DNA from: Flavobacterium succinicans | Lineage (GTDB): Bacteria > Bacteroidota > Bacteroidia > Flavobacteriales > Flavobacteriaceae | Length of the DNA stretch: 64,000 nucleotides | Direction: 5' to 3' | NCBI RefSeq assembly: GCF_001662485.1 | Contig: NZ_JMTM01000070.1 | Location: forward strand, 167,089 to 231,088 | In this document: positions 26,510 to 35,736 of the stretch, piece by piece | Layout of the letters: each line of letters opens with the position of its first letter | Position numbering within the stretch: position 1 is the stretch's first letter | Position numbers and translations under genes: made by a program | Notes under the pieces: model-generated | Told to the model about the DNA's origin: nothing | Seen by the model: only the letters and a program-made list of their open reading frames with translations | Database searches by the model: none

Positions 26510-26510
26510 G

Positions 26511-28238
26511 TTATACAGTTTTTGGGAATGATAAAATCATTTTAGTGCCTTTGTTGAGTTCGCTTTCTATGGCGAGCGTGCCTCCATTTTTTTTAATCAT
26601 TTGTTTGCATAATTGCATGCCAAGTCCTGTTCCTATGATTTCTGAATTGCTTTTCTTGGCTAATAGTTCGTTGTCTTGCAATAACTCGGCTATGGTTTCT
26701 GGGCGCATCCCGATGCCTTGATCTTCAATAATCAATTGATGGAACTCGGATGGGGTGTCTAGGCTATAAAAGCGAATGCTGCTGTGCTCTGGAGAGAATT
26801 TGATAGCATTGTCCAACAAGTTGCGCAAAATTATTTTTAACGAATCGAGATCTACGAAGATGAAACCATTTTTGGATACTTCGTTTTCAAAGGCAATTGT
26901 TTTTTCTAACAGCAAAGGTTTGTAGCTGTATTCTATTTGTTGTACAATAGAAAACAAATGTACCGAGTCTTTATGGAAATACAATTGTTGGGTTTGCAAT
27001 AACGCCCAGTGCAGCAAATTGTCTAGTAAACTGTAAGCACTGTTGGCGATCGCGCTGTTTTGATGGAGGAGTCTGTCAAGCTCGTCGTAGTTTTTGGATT
27101 CTAGGGAACTGGTGAGTTTGGTGTTGCTGGTTTTGAGCGCATTGACGGACGAACGCAAATCGTGACTTACAATGGAAAACAGTTGGTCTTTGGTCGCATT
27201 GAGCTCGTCTAGTTTCTCTTTTTGGCTTAAAATAATTTTCGTGTTTTTCTCCTTTTGACCATAGATATACACACCACCTGTTAAAAGGAGTAGTAAACCT
27301 ATGGTAGAGAAAAACATGGTATTGCGTTGCGTGTTTTTTAATTCATTTTCTACTTTGAGTACCGAGATTTGTTTTTGTTTTTGCGCTACCGCATATTTTT
27401 TCTCATATTCCGCTACAGCCCAAATTTTGTTTTGGTTGTAAAGGGAATCCTTCCATTGTTCATATTCTTTCCTATAGATTAGCGCTTTGTTTAAATTACC
27501 GAAATCTTCTTCAATTATAGATAAGTTTTTTGCTACAATTGATTTTTTTTCAAAATCATTAAGATTTTGAGCAGCTAGATATGCTTTTTTGAAATAGATA
27601 TTTGCTTCCTCATTTTTTTCTTGCATGTAATATAAATTTGCAATAATATTATGGCTAGAATAGATACTTTCAAAATTGCCTTCTTTTTCCCGTATTAAAA
27701 GATTTTTATTAAGATATTTTTCTGATTTTTTATATTCATTTAGAAAAAGATAAGCTACTCCTATGCCTTCATATATATCGCCTAAGCTATAGAGTTTACT
27801 TTCTTTTTTTGATATACTCTCAATTTCTTTGTAATGTAAAATAGCTTCATTAAATAAACCTAGTTCAATTGAATTTTTACCTAGCATTATTTTTTTTAAA
27901 GGATAAATTTCTTTAGAATTAGATATTAAAAGTAATTCCTTTTTACTTTCTTTATAAAGATTCTTGTAATAGAAAGCGTTAGCTCTAAAATAATGGCAAT
28001 AATCTGTAAGTTCTTTATTGAAGTTTGAATTTATTTGTTTCATAGAATAAACTAAAGTAGAGTCCCAATTTTTTTTTAAAAAATAAAACTGGGCTCTATT
28101 GAAGTTAGTCTGCGACTTGAATTTTATTGCTTTTTTCATAAGATTTTTATTTAAAAAATCATTAGGATATAATGAAATTTGTGTAAAAAACATTTGAAAA
28201 AAAAATATAGAAGCAATGTAATGCTTGCGTTTACACAT
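26511..28238 (-). CDS. TPR-containing sensor histidine kinase
   Basis: 575 residues. An N-terminal signal peptide or anchor (about 1-23) is followed by TPR-like helices in the periplasm to about 260, a coiled coil, one membrane segment (about 307-328, STIGLLLLLTGGVYIYG) and a cytoplasmic kinase core. H359 in SHDLRSS is the phosphorylated residue. The ATPase has N-box NLLDNAIKFS, G1 DQGIGM and G2 GTGLGMQL. TPR sensors of this type are common in Bacteroidota and sense by protein contacts. It is the partner of the LytTR regulator and lies 25 bases after a small unknown gene. Confidence 0.93.
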   Translation of the reverse strand: MCKRKHYIASIFFFQMFFTQISLYPNDFLNKNLMKKAIKFKSQTNFNRAQFYFLKKNWDSTLVYSMKQINSNFNKELTDYCHYFRANAFYYKNLYKESKKELLLISNSKEIYPLKKIMLGKNSIELGLFNEAILHYKEIESISKKESKLYSLGDIYEGIGVAYLFLNEYKKSEKYLNKNLLIREKEGNFESIYSSHNIIANLYYMQEKNEEANIYFKKAYLAAQNLNDFEKKSIVAKNLSIIEEDFGNLNKALIYRKEYEQWKDSLYNQNKIWAVAEYEKKYAVAQKQKQISVLKVENELKNTQRNTMFFSTIGLLLLLTGGVYIYGQKEKNTKIILSQKEKLDELNATKDQLFSIVSHDLRSSVNALKTSNTKLTSSLESKNYDELDRLLHQNSAIANSAYSLLDNLLHWALLQTQQLYFHKDSVHLFSIVQQIEYSYKPLLLEKTIAFENEVSKNGFIFVDLDSLKIILRNLLDNAIKFSPEHSSIRFYSLDTPSEFHQLIIEDQGIGMRPETIAELLQDNELLAKKSNSEIIGTGLGMQLCKQMIKKNGGTLAIESELNKGTKMILSFPKTV

Positions 28239-28263
28239 TGTTCATAGTCATTAATTAAAAAAA

Positions 28264-28653
28264 TTATAGTTTAATGACAGTGCCCTTAGAAGTTTCGGGA
28301 TCTAAGTTTACCATAAAAGATTCAATTTCTGTTATGTTTCCAACAGTGTCTGAAGTATAATCTACTTCTATATAATACACATCGCAAGTTTCTGGGGTTG
28401 CTTCCGAGAAATTGTAATCATAATTCATGGTTAGTACATTGCCATTTTCTGTTGGTGTTTGTACTGTTGGGGCTACAGTGTCCTCGGAGTTCATGTATAA
28501 AGTAGCTCTAATTTTTAGCGTCAAAGCACCACCTGCTGGGGTGTAGAATTTTGCTGAAACCAAAGGAGAAACAGGGTATTGTACCGTTTCGGGGCTTGTA
28601 AAAGTAAAAGGAGTTGTGTTAATTTTTGTGTTTTGAATAACTGTAAATGCCAT
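28264..28653 (-). CDS. Hypothetical beta-rich protein before the kinase
   Basis: 129 residues, no signal peptide or membrane segment, rich in T, V, P and Y, predicted to be all-beta. No family recognised. It lies 25 bases before the histidine kinase with no terminator between, so it is probably the first gene of a three-gene operon. It might be a ligand, target or co-factor of the system, but nothing in the sequence shows this. It contains a single cysteine (ETCDVYY). Confidence 0.75.
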   Translation of the reverse strand: MAFTVIQNTKINTTPFTFTSPETVQYPVSPLVSAKFYTPAGGALTLKIRATLYMNSEDTVAPTVQTPTENGNVLTMNYDYNFSEATPETCDVYYIEVDYTSDTVGNITEIESFMVNLDPETSKGTVIKL

Positions 28654-28789
28654 GTTTGTAAATGATTTATAAGGTTAATAAGGTTAAAGATATTTTTTTT
28701 ATGTGAATTAAATGTAAAGTTGTCTGATTTTTTTTAAATTTTATTGTGATATGTATCAGTAACCTAGAGATTGGGTTGGCTTTTATGCA

Positions 28790-28827
28790 AAAAAAGCCCC
28801 TTAGTCATAATGAATAAGGGGCTTTTT
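28790..28827. terminator. Terminator of pnp
   Basis: Stem of AAAAAGCCCCTTA with TAAGGGGCTTTTT (10-11 base loop), flanked by A and T runs; usable in both directions, placed 26 bases after pnp. Confidence 0.85.
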
Positions 28828-28852
28828 AAAATTAACCTTTATTTGAGAATTG

Positions 28853-30988
28853 CTATTCTTTTTTCTCTTCGCGTGGAGGTCTAGGTACTAATGCTTTTTT
28901 GGATACCTTTTCTTTGCGAGTTTTTGGGTCTAAACCTAAGTATTTTACTTGGAAAACATCTCCCATTTTTACAACATCGGCAACGTTTTCTGTTCTTTCC
29001 CAAGCTAATTCAGAAACGTGTAGTAACACTTCGTTTCCTGGAGCAGCGGTATATTCTACCACAGCGCCAAAGTCAAGCATTTTGATTACTTTAACTTCAT
29101 ACGCTTCTCCCATTTGTGGTTTGAAGGTAATAGAAGCAATTTTTGCTAATACTGCCTCGATTCCAGCAGGATCCGTTCCTAAAATTTCGATAACTCCTTG
29201 CTCGTCTACTTCGTTGATTACAATGGTGGTTCCTGTAGCTTTTTGTAATTCTTGAATTACTTTTCCACCAGGTCCAATCAAGGCGCCAATATAGTTTCCA
29301 GGAATGGTTCTAGTAATGATTTTTGGAGCGTGTGCTTTAACGTCAGCTCTAGGGGCAGCGATAGTTTCAGTCAATTTGCCTAAAATATGCAAACGTCCAT
29401 CACGTGCTTGCGCCAAGGCTTGCTCCATAATATCGTAACGTAAACCTTCTATTTTAATATCCATTTGGCAAGCTGTGATTCCGTCAGCAGTTCCAGTTAC
29501 TTTAAAGTCCATATCTCCTAAGTGATCTTCGTCACCTAAAATATCAGACAATACCGCAAATTTCTCACCGTCAGTAATCAATCCCATAGCAATTCCAGAA
29601 ACTGGTTTTACCATTTGAACGCCAGCATCCATCAAAGCCATTGTACCAGCGCACACGGTTGCCATAGAAGAAGAACCATTTGATTCTAATACTTCAGAAA
29701 CCACACGTATAGTGTAAGGACAATCAGCAGGAATCATGTTTTTTAACGCACGTTGTGCTAAGTTTCCGTGGCCTACTTCTCTTCTTGAAGTGCCTCTTAG
29801 TGGTTTTGCTTCACCAGTGGAGAAAGGAGGGAAGTTGTAGTGTAAATAGAATTTCTCTTCTCCTTGTTCTGATGGAGAATCGATTTGGTTCGCTTCTCTA
29901 GATGTTCCTAAAGTCACGGTAGCCAAAGCTTGTGTTTCTCCACGAGTAAATAAAGAAGAACCGTGAACTCTTGGTAAATAATTTGTTTCGCACCAAATTG
30001 GTCGGATGTCAGTGGTTTTTCTACCATCTAAACGAACACCTAATTCTAATACAACATTACGAACGGCTTCTTTGTTGGTTTTGTAGAAATATTTTGAAAC
30101 TAAATCACCGTCAGCAGCTAATTCTTCTTCAGTAAATAAAGCTTTTACTTCTTCTTTTACTTCAGCAAATGCAGCGCTTCTTTCGTGTTTAGCAGAACCT
30201 ACTTTTGCGATAGCATAAATTTTATCGTAAGCGGCAGCTTTTACTTTTTTATAAATTTCTTCGTTTTCTTTTTCTCCTTCGTAAGTACGAGTTTCTTTTT
30301 TACCAAAAGCCGCTTGTAAACGATATTGTGCTTCAATTTGAACTTTAATCGCTTCGTGTGCAAATTTGATAGCTTCTACCATTTCTGCTTCTGAAATTTC
30401 TTTCATTTCACCTTCAACCATGGCTACAGAGTCCATAGAAGCACCAATCATCATGTCGATGTCAGATTTCGCTAAGTCTTCTCTGCTTGGGTTGATTACA
30501 AATTTTCCGTCGATACGTGCTACACGTACTTCTGAAATTAAGTTGTAAAATGGAATGTCTGAAACCGCTAAGGCAGCTGATGCAGCTAAACCAGCTAAAG
30601 CATCTGGCATAACTTCTTCGTCATGAGACATTAATTGAATCATAACTTGTGTTTCAGCATGATAATCGTCTGGGAAAAGCGGACGTAAAACACGGTCTAC
30701 TAATCTCATGGTTAATACTTCGCTATCGCTAGGACGTGCTTCTCTTTTGAAGAAACCTCCAGGAAAACGACCAGCTGCTGCAAATTTTTCACGATAATCT
30801 ACCGTCAAAGGTAAAAAGTCTACTGCTGGGTTGGCGCTACGTGCTGACACTGCTGTGGCAAGGATCATCGTGTCGCCCATTCTTACTACTACAGAACCAT
30901 CCGCTTGTTTGGCTAAACGTCCTGTTTCGATTGTGATGCTTCTGCCATCACCTAAATCGATACTTTCTACAAATAATTGTGGAATCAT
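28853..30988 (-). CDS. pnp: Polyribonucleotide nucleotidyltransferase (PNPase)
   Basis: 711 residues: two RNase PH domains (about 1-225 and 310-540) flanking a helical domain, then KH ([20 protein letters not shown]) and S1 ([27 protein letters not shown]). The second RNase PH domain carries [21 protein letters not shown], the catalytic aspartate region. The enzyme degrades RNA phosphorolytically from the 3' end. It is downstream of rpsO, as in many bacteria, but a terminator lies between them. Confidence 0.97.
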   Translation of the reverse strand: MIPQLFVESIDLGDGRSITIETGRLAKQADGSVVVRMGDTMILATAVSARSANPAVDFLPLTVDYREKFAAAGRFPGGFFKREARPSDSEVLTMRLVDRVLRPLFPDDYHAETQVMIQLMSHDEEVMPDALAGLAASAALAVSDIPFYNLISEVRVARIDGKFVINPSREDLAKSDIDMMIGASMDSVAMVEGEMKEISEAEMVEAIKFAHEAIKVQIEAQYRLQAAFGKKETRTYEGEKENEEIYKKVKAAAYDKIYAIAKVGSAKHERSAAFAEVKEEVKALFTEEELAADGDLVSKYFYKTNKEAVRNVVLELGVRLDGRKTTDIRPIWCETNYLPRVHGSSLFTRGETQALATVTLGTSREANQIDSPSEQGEEKFYLHYNFPPFSTGEAKPLRGTSRREVGHGNLAQRALKNMIPADCPYTIRVVSEVLESNGSSSMATVCAGTMALMDAGVQMVKPVSGIAMGLITDGEKFAVLSDILGDEDHLGDMDFKVTGTADGITACQMDIKIEGLRYDIMEQALAQARDGRLHILGKLTETIAAPRADVKAHAPKIITRTIPGNYIGALIGPGGKVIQELQKATGTTIVINEVDEQGVIEILGTDPAGIEAVLAKIASITFKPQMGEAYEVKVIKMLDFGAVVEYTAAPGNEVLLHVSELAWERTENVADVVKMGDVFQVKYLGLDPKTRKEKVSKKALVPRPPREEKKE

Positions 30989-31115
30989 AAATTTTTTCCT
31001 TAATGGTTATTAAATGGGTTTTAGTTGTGTTGTAGTTGTTGTGTGTAGTTGTTGTTTCTAAAACCCAATGAAAAACCAAACTTTTTTTCTTGTAAAATGC
31101 GCGTAATGTAAAAAC

Positions 31116-31144
31116 AAAAAGAGGCACTCTCGCACCTCTTTTTT
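31116..31144 (-). terminator. Terminator between rpsO and pnp
   Basis: AAAAGAGG / CCTCTTTT stem, with T-run on the minus strand, 8 bases after the rpsO stop. It should limit read-through into pnp. Confidence 0.8.
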
Positions 31145-31151
31145 ATATTGA

Positions 31152-31421
31152 TTATTTTCTAATATTCAATACTTTGATAATCTCACGGTATCTGTTGATT
31201 TCTTTTTTCTTCAAGTAATCCAACAAAGCTCTTCTTTTACCTACTAATAGTACCAAAGAACGCTCAGTGTTGTAATCGTGACGATTTTTTTTCAAGTGCT
31301 CAGTTAGGTGGCTAATTCTGTGTGTGAATAAAGCAATTTGTCCTTCTGCAGATCCAGTATTTTCTGCTTTTCCTCCGTGTTTCGCGAAAATTTCCGCTTT
31401 TACTTCTTTAGTTAAATACAT
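31152..31421 (-). CDS. rpsO: 30S ribosomal protein S15
   Basis: 89 residues, the standard length of S15, with the HRISHLTEHLKKNRHDYNTE and VGKRRALLDYLKKKE motifs that bind 16S rRNA helices 20-22. It starts assembly of the platform of the small subunit. It has a consensus promoter at 31478-31485 and a leader of about 50 bases, long enough for the translational autoregulation known for S15 elsewhere; no conserved structure was identified. Confidence 0.97.
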   Translation of the reverse strand: MYLTKEVKAEIFAKHGGKAENTGSAEGQIALFTHRISHLTEHLKKNRHDYNTERSLVLLVGKRRALLDYLKKKEINRYREIIKVLNIRK

Positions 31422-31477
31422 GCTAATATTATTTAAATGATTTTTATGTATGACTCACAGCTATTGCAAGACGGGTG

Positions 31478-31485
31478 CAAAAGTA
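31478..31485 (-). promoter_or_regulatory. Promoter of rpsO
   Basis: Minus strand reads TACTTTTG, an exact TAnnTTTG match. Confidence 0.55.
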
Positions 31486-31526
31486 GAAAAAAAATATGAA
31501 TTATGAGTTATAAATTGATGAATTCC

Positions 31527-31982
31527 TTAAAACAACTTCGCAATTTCCTCATTCACAAACTCCAAAAAGCGTTCGTCGGCTTCAGTGAAAGGGTCGATGA
31601 CGTGGCTATCAATATCGATTTGACCAATATTTACGCCGTTTACAAATAGCGGCACCACAATTTCTGATTTTACGGTAAAGCTGCACGCAATATAGTTGTC
31701 TTGTGCGGCCACATCAGGAACTACAAAGTTCGCATTCGATTCGGCTACTTGTCCGCAAATTCCTTTTCCGAAAGGAATAACCGTGTGATCTGTTTCGGCT
31801 CCTACATAAGGCCCTAAGTGTAAGGTTTTGGTCTCGTGGTTGGCAAAGTAAAATCCCACCCAATTGTAGTAGTCAACCGATTCGTTCAACAGTTTACAAA
31901 TGCTTAGTAATTTTTCGTCTCTTGTGGAAGTATCGTTTTTTGTAATGGCAATTACCTTTGGTTGTAATTCTTGAAATGTCAT
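31527..31982 (-). CDS. GAF-domain protein, free methionine-(R)-sulfoxide reductase family
   Basis: 151 residues from ATG 31982. The frame can be extended to 32003, but that ATG sits inside the promoter element at 32001-32008, so the shorter start is chosen. A single GAF domain matches the free-Met-(R)-sulfoxide reductase family: VGFYFANHETKTLHLGPYVG, IPFGKGICGQVAES and a YIACSF-SEIVVPL region. Two of the three cysteines of the E. coli enzyme are present (in GICG and IACS). The one before IPFG is replaced (ETDHTVIPFG), which may change the resolving chemistry. It reduces free methionine sulfoxide if active. Confidence 0.8.
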   Translation of the reverse strand: MTFQELQPKVIAITKNDTSTRDEKLLSICKLLNESVDYYNWVGFYFANHETKTLHLGPYVGAETDHTVIPFGKGICGQVAESNANFVVPDVAAQDNYIACSFTVKSEIVVPLFVNGVNIGQIDIDSHVIDPFTEADERFLEFVNEEIAKLF

Positions 31983-32000
31983 TTTATAATTGTTTTTACA

Positions 32001-32008
32001 CAAAAGTA
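32001..32008 (-). promoter_or_regulatory. Promoter of the GAF gene
   Basis: Minus strand TACTTTTG matches TAnnTTTG. Transcription would start near 31996 and excludes the upstream ATG at 32003. Confidence 0.55.
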
Positions 32009-32028
32009 TTTAATGCGAGTCTTATAAA

Positions 32029-32604
32029 TTGCATAAATTTGAAAAAAAAACAATTTTGAAAAACTATTGGACGCTTTACAAGCCTTTTTTGAAATTCATT
32101 GGCACTTTTTTGGTTGCGTTTATCTTGCTTACTTTTTTATACCAGTGGTATTTGTCTGGATATGAAAATAATCAATTGGATGGCATCACACGTCTTGTGG
32201 CTAGTCACGTTGAAAAAGTCTTGCAAGTATTTGATTCTAATTCGGCTGTGGTGTACCAGCAAAATACCAAAATCAGTATTTTGATGCATCAAAAAGAAGT
32301 GGCAAGAATAATAGAAGGATGCAATGCGATAAGTGTTGTGATTCTTTTTGTTTCTTTCGTGATTGCTTTTGCAGGAAGTTTTAAAACGACTTTGTTGTTT
32401 TTGATTGGAGGTAGTGTGTTGATTTATTTACTCAACGTGATTAGAATTGCTATACTGAGTGTTCTTTTGTATCATTTTCCGGCTTATGAGCACCTTTTAC
32501 ATGGCGTGATTTTTCCTCTGTTTATTTATGGGGTTGTTTTTATTCTTTGGTTTATTTGGGTTAACTATTTTTCTACTTATGCTAAAAAATCTACTTCAAA
32601 ATAA
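32029..32604 (+). CDS. xrtF: Exosortase F (XrtF)
   Basis: 191 residues if TTG 32029 is used; 182 from TTG 32056. No ATG lies near the start. About five membrane segments. The exosortase triad is present at C98 (EGCNAIS), R139 (NVIRIAIL) and H158 (LLHGVIF), counted from 32029. Exosortases cut C-terminal sorting tags and attach or release proteins at the outer envelope; XrtF is the flavobacterial form. The next gene overlaps by 26 bases and encodes its usual partner. The promoter-like TAAATTTG at 32034-32041 would favour the later start. Confidence 0.9.
   Translation: MHKFEKKTILKNYWTLYKPFLKFIGTFLVAFILLTFLYQWYLSGYENNQLDGITRLVASHVEKVLQVFDSNSAVVYQQNTKISILMHQKEVARIIEGCNAISVVILFVSFVIAFAGSFKTTLLFLIGGSVLIYLLNVIRIAILSVLLYHFPAYEHLLHGVIFPLFIYGVVFILWFIWVNYFSTYAKKSTSK
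32034..32041 (+). promoter_or_regulatory. Possible promoter of xrtF
   Basis: TAAATTTG matches TAnnTTTG. It overlaps the first possible start codon (32029), so if used, translation must begin at TTG 32056 on a very short leader. Confidence 0.4.
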
Positions 32605-33025
32605 AAGGAAAATCGTTCTTGGGTTGCTGGTAGTTTTTCTTTTGGCACTCATTCGCGAATTTGAAACGCAATTGTTTTATGATCCTTTTTTGGCTTTTTT
32701 TAAAAGCGAGTATACGAATTTGCCCTTACCAAAGTATGAACCGTTTCGATTGTTTTTTGGCTTGCTTTTTAGATATGGATTGAATTCTCTGTTATCCTTG
32801 GCTTTGTTATATGTTCTTTTTAAAGACCTAGATATGGTTCAGTTTTCGGGTGTGCTATTTGTAGTTTTTTTTGTTTTGCTAATCGTGGCCTTGTTTTGTC
32901 TCCTTTCTTTTCAGAATCAAAATTATTTGCTTGTTTTTTATGTGCGTAGGTTTTTGATTCAACCTATTTTTATCTTGCTGTTTATTCCTGGGTTTTATTA
33001 TCAAAAAATGAAAAGTAATAAATAA
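32579..33025 (+). CDS. Exosortase F system-associated membrane protein
   Basis: 148 residues from ATG 32579, which overlaps the end of xrtF by 26 bases. Four membrane segments (about 12-28, 55-72, 84-112, 122-140). Two soluble stretches carry REFETQLFYDPFLAFFKSEY and LPLPKYEPFRLF. This protein regularly follows xrtF in Flavobacteriia and is named for that context; its role is unknown. The overlap implies translational coupling and a stable pair in the cytoplasmic membrane. Confidence 0.85.
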   Translation: MLKNLLQNKRKIVLGLLVVFLLALIREFETQLFYDPFLAFFKSEYTNLPLPKYEPFRLFFGLLFRYGLNSLLSLALLYVLFKDLDMVQFSGVLFVVFFVLLIVALFCLLSFQNQNYLLVFYVRRFLIQPIFILLFIPGFYYQKMKSNK

Positions 33026-33058
33026 CATTTTATTAGTAATTTAGAAAGGGAAAAGAAT

Positions 33059-33066
33059 TAGTTTTG
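33059..33066 (+). promoter_or_regulatory. Promoter element before the HYC_CC_PP gene
   Basis: TAGTTTTG matches TAnnTTTG. The start codon is at 33071, so the message would be leaderless or almost so. Confidence 0.45.
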
Positions 33067-33070
33067 TATC

Positions 33071-33478
33071 ATGAATGTAAAGAAGAGCACTAGTTTATTT
33101 TTGGCACTCCTATTATTGGTTTCCAATATAGGAATGGCTTTTAATGTGCATTATTGTGGCGACTCTATTGCTGCGATAAGTTTGCATTCTGAACTTTTAT
33201 CTTTGACAGAGCCTGATGGTTGTTGTGAGAAAACAGCAGTTGTCGAAAAAGATTCTTGCTGTAAAGATAAAGTGGTGCATTTTGAGAAAAAGGCGGATAA
33301 TGCTATCGTGAAAATTGTACTGTTTGACATTTCGGCTCCTTTCTTAGTGCCTGTGCAACAAGTTCCAGTTTTTACAACAACACCTCATTTTCAAAAAGCG
33401 GTAGTCAACGATTTTTATGTCGCTATCAATGCGCCTCCGCTCTACCAATTATACCATCAATACATTTTCTACGCTTGA
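33071..33478 (+). CDS. HYC_CC_PP-type periplasmic protein
   Basis: 135 residues with a signal peptide (about 1-24). HYC at 27-29, CC at 51-52, CC at 63-64 and NAPPLYQLYHQ near the C-terminus give this family its name. The cysteine pairs and histidines suggest binding of a soft metal such as copper, probably in the periplasm. It is followed by a TonB-dependent receptor and an HMA protein, the usual company of the family. No function has been shown to my knowledge. Confidence 0.8.
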   Translation: MNVKKSTSLFLALLLLVSNIGMAFNVHYCGDSIAAISLHSELLSLTEPDGCCEKTAVVEKDSCCKDKVVHFEKKADNAIVKIVLFDISAPFLVPVQQVPVFTTTPHFQKAVVNDFYVAINAPPLYQLYHQYIFYA

Positions 33479-33553
33479 TTTTTGTTTATTTAATTTTTTG
33501 AAAATTTTATAAACAGTTGTCGTTTGAGCACTTTTGTCCTTATGTGCAGGTTT

Positions 33554-33666
33554 GCGTAAGGGATAGCAGCTGGCTACCGAAGTAGCGCGTATAGCCCGAC
33601 CGCATTTAGGCAAGGGGGCGAATAGCACGTTGGTTTTGTTGCCCCCTTGACTAAATGGGGTTACGC
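33554..33666. repeat. GC-rich imperfect palindrome (dispersed-repeat type)
   Basis: Much more GC-rich than the surroundings. Inner arms at 33603-33619 and 33641-33657 match over 17 bases with one mismatch; outer arms GCGTAA (33554-33559) and TTACGC (33661-33666) extend it. Between them lie GGGATAGCAGC and ATAGCCCGACC. The layout resembles the short palindromic repeats scattered through Flavobacterium genomes. It separates the HYC_CC_PP gene from the receptor gene and could reduce read-through or fold in the message. Confidence 0.6.
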
Positions 33667-33706
33667 CCAAAATAAGCTGAAACGACTGCATAAATCAGAG
33701 TAAACA

Positions 33707-35716
33707 ATGCAGAAAAAAATAGTGCTTTTAGCCACCATTTTACTTGCTTTTCCAGTTTTTTCACAAGAAAATCTAGAAGAAGTAAAGGTGACCAAAAAGC
33801 GAAAAGGATTGCAAAAATCCTTCACGGTTACCACTAACACTACCTTGGTAACCAGCAAAGAGTTGCTTAAAGCAGCTTGTTGTAATTTGGCCGAAAGTTT
33901 CGAGACCAATCCATCGATTGATGTGAATTTTTCGGATGTTTTGACGGGCACGAAGCAAATCAAAATGTTAGGTTTGACGAGTCCGTACTTGATGATTACT
34001 GAGGAAAATGTACCTTCTGTTCGTGGTGCCTCACAAGCCTATGGACTGTCGTTTACTCCGGGAACTTGGGTCGAAAGTATTCAAATTACCAAAGGCGCGG
34101 GAAGTGTGGTGAATGGTTATGAGAGCATTTCGGGTCAAATAAACACCGAATTGATCAAGCCTATCAACGATATTCCTTTCTTTTTGAATGCCTACGGTTC
34201 TACCGATTCTCGATTTGAGTTGAATACGCATTTTAACACGCAATTGTCTCAAAAGTGGAGTAGTAGTTTGTTTGTACACGGTAACACTCGTGTGTCTAAG
34301 ATGGACCAGAACAACGATGGTTTTTTGGATAATCCGTTGGCAAAGCAAATCAATGTGATGAATCGCTACCAATATTATGATGCCGAAAAAGGTCTTGTGA
34401 GTTTTATCAATTTCAGGTATATGAATGATAAAAAACAAGCTGGGGAGGTTGATTTTGATCCCGATACAGACCGTGGTACCACTAATCGCTGGGGTTCTGA
34501 AATCAATACACAGCGATTGGATTTGGCAACGAAAGTGGGGTATGTCTTCAAAGATATGCCGTTTCAAAGCATTGGTTTTCAAAATGCTTTTACGTTACAC
34601 AATCAAAATTCGTATTATGGTTTGAATGGGTACGATATTAAGCAAAGTAGTTTTTATTCGAATTTGATTTTCAACTCTATCATTAACAATACCAAACATA
34701 AGTTTGCAACTGGAATCAACTTTGCGTACGATAATTACAATGAGTTTGTGGGGCTGACAGATTATGGAAGAGTAGATAATTCGGTAGGTGCTTTTTTTGA
34801 ATATACGTATGATAACGATGATAATTTTAGTTTGGTTTTAGGCGGAAGGGTCGATAATCACAATCGATTGGGAACTTTTGTAACGCCTCGTTTGCATCTT
34901 CGTTATAATCCTTGGGAAAAATCGGTGCTTCGTTTTTCGGCAGGAAGAGGAAAACGTGCTGCGAATATTTTTGCCGAAAATCAATCGTTGTTTGCTAGCT
35001 CTAGAACCTTTTCTATTTTGGATACCGATGGAAAAATCTATGGTTTGAATCCAGAAATTGCTTGGAATTATGGTTTGAGTTTTAATCAAAAATTTCAATT
35101 GTTTGGACGCAACGGTGATACAGGATTTGATCTTTACAGAACCGATTTTCAAAATCAAGCGGTTGTTGATGTTATGCAATCGCCACAACAAGTTTTGTTT
35201 TATAATCTAAAAGGGAAATCTTATGCGACGAGTTTGCAAATCGAATTCAATTATGAACTAGCGAATCGTTTTAGTTTGCGTTCTGCTTATAAGTATTATG
35301 ACATTCAAACGCACTATTTGTCTGGTGTTTATCAAAGACCTTTGCAAGCGAAGCATCGTTTTTTTGGGAATTTAGAATACGAAACAGGACGAAGTGAATC
35401 TGGAAGCCAATGGCGTTTTGATGCGACTTATAACTGGTTAGGCAAACAACAATTGCCTGTAACAGCCTCGAATCCTGCTCAAGATCGTTTGCCTGAGTTT
35501 TCGCCTTCTTATAACTTGATTAATGCTCAAGTAACACATGTGTTTTCTTCTACTTTTGAAATATATGTGGGAGGAGAAAACATTGGTAATTACAAGCAAA
35601 GCAAAGCCATACTTGGAGCGGAAACTCCATTTGGACCTACTTTTGATGCCTCAATTGTATATGCGCCAATTTTTGGGCAAATGTATTATGCAGGGCTACG
35701 TTTTAAAATAAAATAA
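33707..35716 (+). CDS. TonB-dependent outer membrane receptor with plug cysteine pair
   Basis: 669 residues. A signal peptide (1-19) and a short TonB-box region (NLEEVKVT) are followed by a plug domain and a 22-strand-type barrel ending in an aromatic/charged C-terminus (YYAGLRFKIK). There is no N-terminal carboxypeptidase-like domain. The plug has an unusual CC at 58-59 (KAACCNLAESFETNPSIDV). The barrel matches metal/siderophore-type receptors. With its neighbours it most likely takes up copper or a copper complex, energised by TonB. It lies 20 bases before the HMA gene. Confidence 0.88.
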   Translation: MQKKIVLLATILLAFPVFSQENLEEVKVTKKRKGLQKSFTVTTNTTLVTSKELLKAACCNLAESFETNPSIDVNFSDVLTGTKQIKMLGLTSPYLMITEENVPSVRGASQAYGLSFTPGTWVESIQITKGAGSVVNGYESISGQINTELIKPINDIPFFLNAYGSTDSRFELNTHFNTQLSQKWSSSLFVHGNTRVSKMDQNNDGFLDNPLAKQINVMNRYQYYDAEKGLVSFINFRYMNDKKQAGEVDFDPDTDRGTTNRWGSEINTQRLDLATKVGYVFKDMPFQSIGFQNAFTLHNQNSYYGLNGYDIKQSSFYSNLIFNSIINNTKHKFATGINFAYDNYNEFVGLTDYGRVDNSVGAFFEYTYDNDDNFSLVLGGRVDNHNRLGTFVTPRLHLRYNPWEKSVLRFSAGRGKRAANIFAENQSLFASSRTFSILDTDGKIYGLNPEIAWNYGLSFNQKFQLFGRNGDTGFDLYRTDFQNQAVVDVMQSPQQVLFYNLKGKSYATSLQIEFNYELANRFSLRSAYKYYDIQTHYLSGVYQRPLQAKHRFFGNLEYETGRSESGSQWRFDATYNWLGKQQLPVTASNPAQDRLPEFSPSYNLINAQVTHVFSSTFEIYVGGENIGNYKQSKAILGAETPFGPTFDASIVYAPIFGQMYYAGLRFKIK

Positions 35717-35736
35717 ACTTTAAATAAATAGAAATC

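Noticed and set aside
33541..33666. Riboswitch or small RNA before the receptor gene
   Set aside because: The palindrome is explained better as a dispersed repeat; no known riboswitch core was recognised.
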